From positions 3,224,001-3,288,000 of the forward strand of contig NZ_CP154859.1 in NCBI RefSeq assembly GCF_039614725.1: a stretch of 64,000 nt of DNA. Reading direction: 5' to 3'. The position numbers were made by a program, and so were the translations under genes. This document shows positions 58,563-64,000 of this stretch, piece after piece. The notes beneath the pieces are model-generated. The model had not been told where the DNA came from. It ran no database searches and saw nothing but the letters and a program-made list of their open reading frames with translations. Every line of letters starts with the position of its first letter. Position 1 is the stretch's first letter. The DNA comes from Thauera sp. JM12B12. Its GTDB lineage: Bacteria; Pseudomonadota; Gammaproteobacteria; Burkholderiales; Rhodocyclaceae.

Positions 58563-58581
58563 TAGAATCCGGCAGATTCTA
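58563..58581. promoter_or_regulatory. TAGAATC/GATTCTA dyad, two overlapping divergent -10 boxes
   Basis: TAGAATC (58563-58569) and GATTCTA (58575-58581) are perfect inverted repeats. Each contains TAGAAT, a good -10 box, one for plsY and one for folB. The predicted starts would lie about 6 bp apart, so the two promoters would compete for polymerase. No good -35 boxes were found at either spacing. Confidence 0.42.
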
Positions 58582-58748
58582 GCGCGCCAGCGCGCACGCG
58601 CCCGGAAAAGCTGCCGGTCGGATAACGATGCAGCGAAGCCCGCTTCGTCCTCGACCCGGCAGCACAGCGGGGTCTGCGGAGCCCAGCCGGCCCACAACCA
58701 AGCACCACCTAATCGACAAGCCGCTCGGGACGACCCGGCGGTGGAGCC

Positions 58749-59363
58749 ATGATGTCACTTCTGCTGCTGCTCATCGCCGCCTATCTCGTCGGCTCGATCC
58801 CCTTCGCCATCGTCACCAGCAGGCTTTTCGGCCTGGAAGATCCGCGCAAGTACGGTTCCGGCAACCCGGGCGCAACCAACGTCCTGCGCAGCGGCAACAA
58901 GGGCGCGGCCGCGCTGACCCTGCTCGGCGACAGCCTCAAGGGCTGGTTCGCCGTATGGGCGGCAACGCAACTCGGCTTCGACCTCGGCCAGGCGGCGCTC
59001 GCGGGGCTTGCAGCCTTCCTCGGCCATGTATTCTCGATGTTCCTGCGCTTCAACGGCGGCAAGGGGGTCGCCACCGCGCTCGGCGTGCTCGCCGGCGTCG
59101 ACGCACGGATCGCGATCTTCTGCGCGGTCATCTGGCTGATGGTCGCCTACACCTCGCGCTACTCCTCGGCGGCGGCGCTCTCGGCGGCAGCCGCAGCCCC
59201 GGTCGCCGCATTCATGTTTCTCGGCCCAAAGCTCGCGGTCGGCGTGCTCGCCGTCATGTCGGCGGTGCTGATCTGGCGCCACAAGGAGAACATTGCGCGC
59301 CTGCGCGCCGGAACCGAGGGCAGGATCGGCGGCAAGAAGAAGGACAACCCGCCCGAGGCCTGA
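58749..59363 (+). CDS. plsY: Glycerol-3-phosphate acyltransferase PlsY
   Basis: A 204-residue inner-membrane enzyme that acylates glycerol-3-phosphate from acyl-phosphate, the first step of phospholipid synthesis. It has about five membrane helices and the three conserved PlsY loops: [20 protein letters not shown], and [14 protein letters not shown]. Two tandem ATGs (58749, 58752) are possible starts; GGAG precedes them. It is divergent from folB and converges on tsaD, a common arrangement in betaproteobacteria. Confidence 0.95.
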   Translation: MMSLLLLLIAAYLVGSIPFAIVTSRLFGLEDPRKYGSGNPGATNVLRSGNKGAAALTLLGDSLKGWFAVWAATQLGFDLGQAALAGLAAFLGHVFSMFLRFNGGKGVATALGVLAGVDARIAIFCAVIWLMVAYTSRYSSAAALSAAAAAPVAAFMFLGPKLAVGVLAVMSAVLIWRHKENIARLRAGTEGRIGGKKKDNPPEA

Positions 59364-59401
59364 CCAGGAAGACTCCGGGTCGGCGGCGGCCTCCCCTACC
59401 G

Positions 59402-60433
59402 TCAATCCGCCGGCCGCGGCGGCCGAAGTTCGATCAGCGGCCAACGTGGCCGGATGCGCACCGCCCCCGCCCGCGACCCACGATCACCCGCCGCGAGTCG
59501 CAGCGCACCGGCGAAGGCGATCATCGCACCGTTGTCGGTGCACAGCGCGGGCTCCGGGTAATGCACCCGCCCGCCCCGCTTGGCGAGGGCCGCGTCGAGG
59601 GTCTCACGCAGGCGGCGGTTCGCCCCCACGCCACCGGCTACCACGAGCGTCTTCAGGCCGACCTTCTTCAGCGCGGCGAGCGCCTTCGCGCACAACACCT
59701 CGACCACCGCCTGCTGGAACTCCGCCGCGAGATCGGCGATGCCTTCGGCATTCCAGGCGGGCGCCGAGACCTGATTGAGCACGGCGGTTTTGAGCCCGCT
59801 GAAGCTGAAGTCGAGATCGCCCGAGTGCAGCATCGGCCGCGGCAACCGGAAACGGCCGGGTACGCCCTGCTCGGCGAGCTTCGCCAGCTGTGGGCCACCC
59901 GGATAGCCGAGACCGAGGAGCTTGGCGGTCTTGTCGAAGGCCTCGCCTGCGGCATCGTCCACCGACTCGCCCAGAAGGGCGTAATCGCCGACGCCCCGCA
60001 CCCGCATCAGTTGCGTGTGCCCGCCCGACACCAGCAAGGCGACGAAGGGAAAGCCTGGCGGGTCTGCCGACAGCAGGGGCGACAGCAGATGTCCCTCGAG
60101 ATGATGCACGGGCAGCGCCGGAATGCCACGCGCGAGCGCGAAGGCCTCCGCCACGCTGGCCCCGACCAGCAGCGCCCCCGCCAAGCCCGGACCGGAGGTG
60201 TAGGCAACCGCATCGACCCCGTCGGCATCGAGGCCGGCATCGGCCAGTGTCTGTCTCAGCAGCACGGGCAGGCGCCGGATGTGGTCGCGCGAGGCGAGCT
60301 CCGGCACCACGCCACCATAGGCTGCGTGCAGGTCGATCTGCGAATGCAGGCGATGCGCGAGCAGGCCGGCGTCGGTGTCGTAGAGCGCCACGCCGGTCTC
60401 GTCGCAGGAGGTTTCGATGCCGAGGACTTTCAT
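59402..60433 (-). CDS. tsaD: tRNA N6-adenosine threonylcarbamoyltransferase TsaD
   Basis: The 343-residue enzyme forms t6A37 in ANN-decoding tRNAs with TsaB, TsaC and TsaE. The N-terminus [16 protein letters not shown] and the metal ligands His111 and His115 in HHLEGH are present, as are VSGGHTQL and [12 protein letters not shown] chose ATG 60433 over one at 60469 because of the standard MKVLGIETS start. It is divergent from rpsU, the usual arrangement. Confidence 0.96.
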   Translation of the reverse strand: MKVLGIETSCDETGVALYDTDAGLLAHRLHSQIDLHAAYGGVVPELASRDHIRRLPVLLRQTLADAGLDADGVDAVAYTSGPGLAGALLVGASVAEAFALARGIPALPVHHLEGHLLSPLLSADPPGFPFVALLVSGGHTQLMRVRGVGDYALLGESVDDAAGEAFDKTAKLLGLGYPGGPQLAKLAEQGVPGRFRLPRPMLHSGDLDFSFSGLKTAVLNQVSAPAWNAEGIADLAAEFQQAVVEVLCAKALAALKKVGLKTLVVAGGVGANRRLRETLDAALAKRGGRVHYPEPALCTDNGAMIAFAGALRLAAGDRGSRAGAVRIRPRWPLIELRPPRPAD

Positions 60434-60507
60434 GGGGTAAGGGTGCATTTGCTTGATTCGGTGTTGCATTTTAGCGCGCGGCGACCACTTTCCGACGGTC
60501 GCGGGCC

Positions 60508-60536
60508 TTGTCTTCTGCAGGCTTGTGGTTTATATT
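60508..60536 (+). promoter_or_regulatory. Sigma-70 promoter of rpsU-dnaG-rpoD
   Basis: TTGTCT (60508-60513, 4 of 6 to the -35 box) and TATATT (60531-60536, 5 of 6 to the -10 box) are 17 bp apart. Transcription should start near 60543, about 34 nt before the rpsU ATG. AAGGAAG lies at the ribosome binding site position. Confidence 0.68.
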
Positions 60537-60576
60537 CGCGGTCTTTCTGCCCACCAGACACCCAAGGAAGTCCGCA

Positions 60577-60789
60577 ATGCCCGGTATCCGCGTCAAGGAA
60601 AACGAGCCGTTTGAAGTTGCGATCCGCCGCTTCAAGCGCACCATCGAGAAGACCGGTGTGCTGACCGAACTGCGCTCGCGCGAGTTCTACGAGAAGCCCA
60701 CCGCCGAGCGCAAGCGCAAGCTGGCCGCCGCAGTGAAGCGCAACCACAAGCGCCTGCGCAGCCAGACGCTGCCGCCGAAGCTGTACTGA
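60577..60789 (+). CDS. rpsU: 30S ribosomal protein S21
   Basis: A 70-residue, very basic protein with the S21 pattern: [35 protein letters not shown], and a Lys/Arg-rich tail ending LPPKLY. It leads the rpsU-dnaG-rpoD (macromolecular synthesis) operon. A hairpin-plus-T-run lies between it and dnaG. Confidence 0.98.
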   Translation: MPGIRVKENEPFEVAIRRFKRTIEKTGVLTELRSREFYEKPTAERKRKLAAAVKRNHKRLRSQTLPPKLY

Positions 60790-60822
60790 TTCTCCTCGCA
60801 CCCCGCCTCGCGGGGCTGCCTG

Positions 60823-60869
60823 CACGCCGGCCGGAGGTCACTCGACCCTCGCCCGGCGTGATGCTTTTT
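60823..60869 (+). terminator. Possible attenuator between rpsU and dnaG
   Basis: CACGCCGG (60823-60830) and CCGGCGTG (60853-60860) pair perfectly, and the 22-nt spacer can add pairs. A run of five T's follows at 60865-60869. A smaller GC hairpin lies at 60801-60816. In E. coli a partial terminator at this point lowers dnaG relative to rpsU; the same role is inferred. Confidence 0.5.
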
Positions 60870-60940
60870 CACGACCGCTCGGGCGCTCGCGGCACGTCTG
60901 AACGTGCTTCGCGACCACGCCCGACATGTTCGCGCGCGCG

Positions 60941-62830
60941 ATGATTCCACAGTCCTTCGTCCAGGAACTGCTGTCCCGCGTCGACATCGTCGACGTCATC
61001 GAACGCTACGTGCCGCTGAAGAAGAGCGGCGCAAACTACTTCGCCTGCTGCCCGTTCCACGGCGAAAAGTCCGCATCCTTCTCGGTGAGCCCGTCGAAGC
61101 AGTTCTATCACTGCTTTGGCTGCGGCGTGCACGGCAGCGCGGTCGGCTTCCTGATGGAATACAGCGGGCTGGGCTTCGTCGACGCGGTGAAGGAGCTCGC
61201 CAGCCAGGTCGGCTTGCAGGTACCCGACGACGGCCGCGCGACTGGCCCGGCGCAGGACGACGCCAGCGAGCGCCTGTACGAAGCCATGGCCGTGGCCGCC
61301 CGCTTCTACCGCGACCAGTTGAAGCCGGCACGCCAGGCCATCGACTACCTCAAGCGTCGCGGACTGTCCGGCCAGGTGGCCGCCCGCTTCGACCTGGGCT
61401 ACGCCCCCGACGAATGGCAGGCGCTGGAAAAGGTCTTCCCCGACTACCAGGCAAAGTCGCTCGCCGACGCCGGACTGGTGATCGACAACGACCAGGGCCG
61501 GCGCTACGACCGCTTCCGCAACCGCATCATCTTTCCGATCCACGATCGCCGGGGCCGCATCATCGCTTTCGGCGGGCGCGTGCTCGACAAGGGCGAACCC
61601 AAGTACCTCAACTCGCCCGAGACCCCCCTGTTCGAGAAGGGGCGCGAACTCTACGGACTCTTCCTCGCCCAGAAGGCGATCCGTGACGCCGGCTTCGCAG
61701 TGGTGGTCGAAGGCTACATGGACGTGGTGGCGCTCGCCCAGTTCGGCATCGAAAACGCGGTGGCGACACTCGGCACGGCGACCACGCCACAGCATGTTCA
61801 CACCCTGCTGCGCCAGACCGACCGCATCGTATTCTGTTTCGACGGCGACGCCGCCGGCCGCCGCGCGGCATGGCGCGCGCTCGAGAACGCGCTGGAGTCG
61901 CTGCGCGATGATGCCACCCTTGCCTTCCTGTTCCTGCCTGCCGAGCACGACCCGGACTCCTTCGTCCGCGCCGAGGGCGCCGAAGCCTTCCGCAAGGCAG
62001 CCCTCGCCGCCACCCCGCTGGCGCGCTTCCTGATCCAGGAGCTTTCCGGCCGCCATGCACTCGACAGCGCCGAGGGGCGCGCCGCCTTCGTGCATGAGGC
62101 GGCGCCGCTGGTCACGCGCATCGCCGCGCCGCTGCTCAAGCTGCAGGTCGTCAAGTCGGTCGCTGAGACCGCAGGCATGACCCAGGGCGAGGTCGAATAT
62201 GCCCTCGAGCAACTCGCCGCCAGCGCGCCGCGCCGGCGTGGCGCCGACGCCCAGCCCGCCGCGCGCGCGCCCACGGAGACGAGCGCCGCCCTTTCCCCTG
62301 CCCCCGGGGAGGACAGGCGTGGCGCCAGGGCACGACCCGGCCCCCAGAGCTTCACCCCCCGCCCTCGCCCCGGAGGCCGGCGCAAACCGCCATCGACGGC
62401 CGGCACCCTGTTGCGCTTGGTCCTGCAGCATCCGACCTGGGCGGCGCGATTGCCGGTCGACCTGATCCCCGGCGACAGCCCGGAAGGCCTCGCCCTGATC
62501 GCGATCATCGACCTGATCAGCCTCGGCGAGCCCGTGCCGGCTGGCGGCCTTGGCGCACTCATCGAGCGCTTTCGCGACACGCCGCACGGAGAGACGCTCT
62601 CGCGCGTCGCCGCGGAACTCGTGGACGCGGAATTCGACGAAGCCGTGGTCGAGACCCTGTTCGACGATGCCTTGCGCAAGCTCCATGCAGACAGTGTGGG
62701 CAACGAGATCGCCGCACTGCTACAACGGGATCGTGAGCAAGGCCTCGATGCAAGCGCACGCCACCGCCTGAGCGAACTGCTGCTGGAGAAGCGGAACCTG
62801 GTCGCCGGCGGCAAAGTCTCAGATTTATAG
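60941..62830 (+). CDS. dnaG: DNA primase
   Basis: The 629-residue primase makes RNA primers at the replication fork. The CHC2 zinc ligands are Cys37, His40, Cys58 and Cys61. The TOPRIM core includes VVVEGYMDVVAL and FDGDAAGRRAAWRALENAL. A Pro/Arg/Ala-rich linker precedes the C-terminal DnaB-binding domain. I chose ATG 60941 (MIPQSFVQELLSRVDIVDVI) by family fit; an in-frame ATG at 60926 adds five residues. Neither has a clear ribosome binding site, fitting low expression. Confidence 0.95.
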   Translation: MIPQSFVQELLSRVDIVDVIERYVPLKKSGANYFACCPFHGEKSASFSVSPSKQFYHCFGCGVHGSAVGFLMEYSGLGFVDAVKELASQVGLQVPDDGRATGPAQDDASERLYEAMAVAARFYRDQLKPARQAIDYLKRRGLSGQVAARFDLGYAPDEWQALEKVFPDYQAKSLADAGLVIDNDQGRRYDRFRNRIIFPIHDRRGRIIAFGGRVLDKGEPKYLNSPETPLFEKGRELYGLFLAQKAIRDAGFAVVVEGYMDVVALAQFGIENAVATLGTATTPQHVHTLLRQTDRIVFCFDGDAAGRRAAWRALENALESLRDDATLAFLFLPAEHDPDSFVRAEGAEAFRKAALAATPLARFLIQELSGRHALDSAEGRAAFVHEAAPLVTRIAAPLLKLQVVKSVAETAGMTQGEVEYALEQLAASAPRRRGADAQPAARAPTETSAALSPAPGEDRRGARARPGPQSFTPRPRPGGRRKPPSTAGTLLRLVLQHPTWAARLPVDLIPGDSPEGLALIAIIDLISLGEPVPAGGLGALIERFRDTPHGETLSRVAAELVDAEFDEAVVETLFDDALRKLHADSVGNEIAALLQRDREQGLDASARHRLSELLLEKRNLVAGGKVSDL

Positions 62831-62836
62831 TACAAT
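62831..62836 (+). promoter_or_regulatory. Possible internal rpoD promoter (-10 box)
   Basis: TACAAT directly after the dnaG stop matches 5 of 6 bases of the -10 consensus. A -35 box is weak (GCGGCA at 62808-62813, 3 of 6). rpoD often has its own promoter in this operon, so the site is plausible but unproven. Confidence 0.32.
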
Positions 62837-62878
62837 TTCGGGTTTCCCATTTTCTTACACCCTCACCTGAGGAGTGCT

Positions 62879-64000
62879 ATGGCACGCGAAAAAGCCAAGG
62901 ACCCGCGCAAGGACGCGCCTGCAAAGGGCCGCCCTTCGAAGGCCAAGGACAAGGCAACGCCCCTCGTCGAAAGCCCCACTGCAACGCCGCTCGATGCGGA
63001 GGTGCGGCGCACGCGGCTGAAGACCCTGATCACCCTCGGCAAGGAGCGCGGCTATCTCACTTACGCGGAGATCAGCGACCACCTGCCCGACGACGTTGCC
63101 GATGCCGAACAGATCGAAGGCATCATCGCGACGTTCAACAACATGGGGATTCAGGTCTATGACGAGGCTCCGGCCGCAGAAGACCTGCTCATGTCGGACA
63201 GCGTCGCGACCAACGTCGACGAGGACGTCGCCGAGGAGGAGGCCGAGCAGGCGCTGTCCTCGGTCGACTCCGAGTTCGGTCGCACCACCGACCCCGTGCG
63301 CATGTACATGCGCGAGATGGGCACGGTCGAGCTGCTCACCCGCGAGGGCGAAATCGAGATCGCCAAGCGCATCGAAGACGGCCTCAAGCACATGGTGCAG
63401 GCCATCTCCGCCTGCCCGACCACGATCGCCGAGATGCTCGAGATCGTCGACCGCATCTCCCGCGACGAAGCCAAGATCGATGAACTCGTCGACGGCCTGA
63501 TCGACCCCAACGCCAGCAGCGAAGAAGGCGCCGACGACGAAGCAGCGGCCGCGGGCACCGAGGACGAGGACGGCGAGGACGAGGAGAGCGGCGACGACAG
63601 CAGCGACGACAGCGACGAAGACGAGGACGACGCCGACAGCGCCGAACGCGCCAATGCTGCTTCGCTGCTCCAGCTGAAGAACGATGCGCTCGCCCGCTTC
63701 GAAGTCATTCGCGCGCTGTACGCGAAGAAGATGGCGATCCTCGACAAGAAGGATTCGCAGGACAAGGCCTATCTCGATCTCAAGCAGCAGATCTCGGACG
63801 AGCTGCTCAACATCCGTTTCACCGCCAAGGCCATCGAGAAGCTGTGCGACTCGGTGCGCCACATGGTCGAACAGGTGCGCAGCCACGAGCGTCAGATCCT
63901 GCAGCTCTGCGTGGATCGCGCCGGCATGCCGCGCCAGCACTTCATCAAGGTCTTCCCCGGCCAGGAGGTGAACCTCGACTGGCTCAAGGACGAGATCGCC
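62879..64000 (+). CDS. rpoD: RNA polymerase sigma-70 factor RpoD (partial)
   Basis: The first 374 residues of the housekeeping sigma factor; the frame is open at the window edge. Region 1.1 (LKTLITLGKERGYLTYAEISDHLPDD) and region 1.2 (TTDPVRMYMREMGTVELLTREGEIEIAKRIE) are clear. The non-conserved region contains an extremely acidic stretch (about residues 216-258, mostly Asp, Glu and Ser). Conserved regions 2-4 lie outside. GAGGAG precedes the ATG at 62879. It is the third gene of the rpsU-dnaG-rpoD operon. Confidence 0.97.
   Translation, partial: MAREKAKDPRKDAPAKGRPSKAKDKATPLVESPTATPLDAEVRRTRLKTLITLGKERGYLTYAEISDHLPDDVADAEQIEGIIATFNNMGIQVYDEAPAAEDLLMSDSVATNVDEDVAEEEAEQALSSVDSEFGRTTDPVRMYMREMGTVELLTREGEIEIAKRIEDGLKHMVQAISACPTTIAEMLEIVDRISRDEAKIDELVDGLIDPNASSEEGADDEAAAAGTEDEDGEDEESGDDSSDDSDEDEDDADSAERANAASLLQLKNDALARFEVIRALYAKKMAILDKKDSQDKAYLDLKQQISDELLNIRFTAKAIEKLCDSVRHMVEQVRSHERQILQLCVDRAGMPRQHFIKVFPGQEVNLDWLKDEIA

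Overview
This is a 64-kb stretch of GC-rich chromosome from a proteobacterium. Gene content and order fit the Betaproteobacteria, most likely the Rhodocyclales (Thauera/Azoarcus-type). The evidence is tyrS next to an M23 peptidase and erpA, rplM-rpsI, a CNP1-like protein beside rppH, ilvE followed by a zf-CHCC protein, and rpsU-dnaG-rpoD. The taxonomic call is inference. Genes are packed tightly with many 4-bp start/stop overlaps, and almost everything is core housekeeping. The only mobile element is one IS1634-type insertion.

Layout. 1-10 kb: glycerol use (a probable glpD start, glpK), an EamA permease, a sulfurtransferase, murI, tyrS, an M23 endopeptidase, erpA, argC, rpsI-rplM. 10-20 kb: a gene-free region with a candidate small RNA, OsmC, coq7, a CNP1-like protein, rppH, proS, a lytic transglycosylase, a bactofilin, and a complete GlrK-QseG-GlrR signalling operon. 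20-34.7 kb: a PA0069-type radical SAM protein, tldD, a nitrilase-family amidase, the very large YhdP-type protein, glnE, a CYTH-CHAD protein, SixA-like phosphatase, DUF2062 and an unknown protein. 34.7-46.3 kb: mnmA, a secreted protein with a possible transglutaminase-type triad, nudJ, ilvE, zf-CHCC, a YheT-type hydrolase, rfbC-rfbA, phosphomannomutase/phosphoglucomutase, an HDOD protein and uvrD. 46.3-55.6 kb: a small unknown gene, leuS-lptE-holA, proA, a chalcone-isomerase-fold protein, ogt, xerD, ybaK. 55.6-64 kb: the insertion sequence, an H-NS-type gene, folB, plsY, tsaD, rpsU-dnaG-rpoD (rpoD runs off the window).

The most interesting region is the 358-bp gap between the bactofilin and glrK genes. 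It holds two divergent sigma-54-type promoters. Between them lie a perfect TGTC-N10-GACA site (the motif known for GlrR in enterobacteria) inside an 18-bp perfect inverted repeat, and a second near-perfect site. This predicts that GlrR autoregulates its own operon and also drives a cell-shape bactofilin. The second notable signal is a probable minus-strand small RNA upstream of rplM. It has a recognisable promoter, a strong intrinsic terminator, and a predicted loop carrying two C/U-rich anti-Shine-Dalgarno stretches, so it could act on many mRNAs.

Long open frames opposite glnE, yhdP, proS and leuS are GC-driven shadows and are not annotated as genes.
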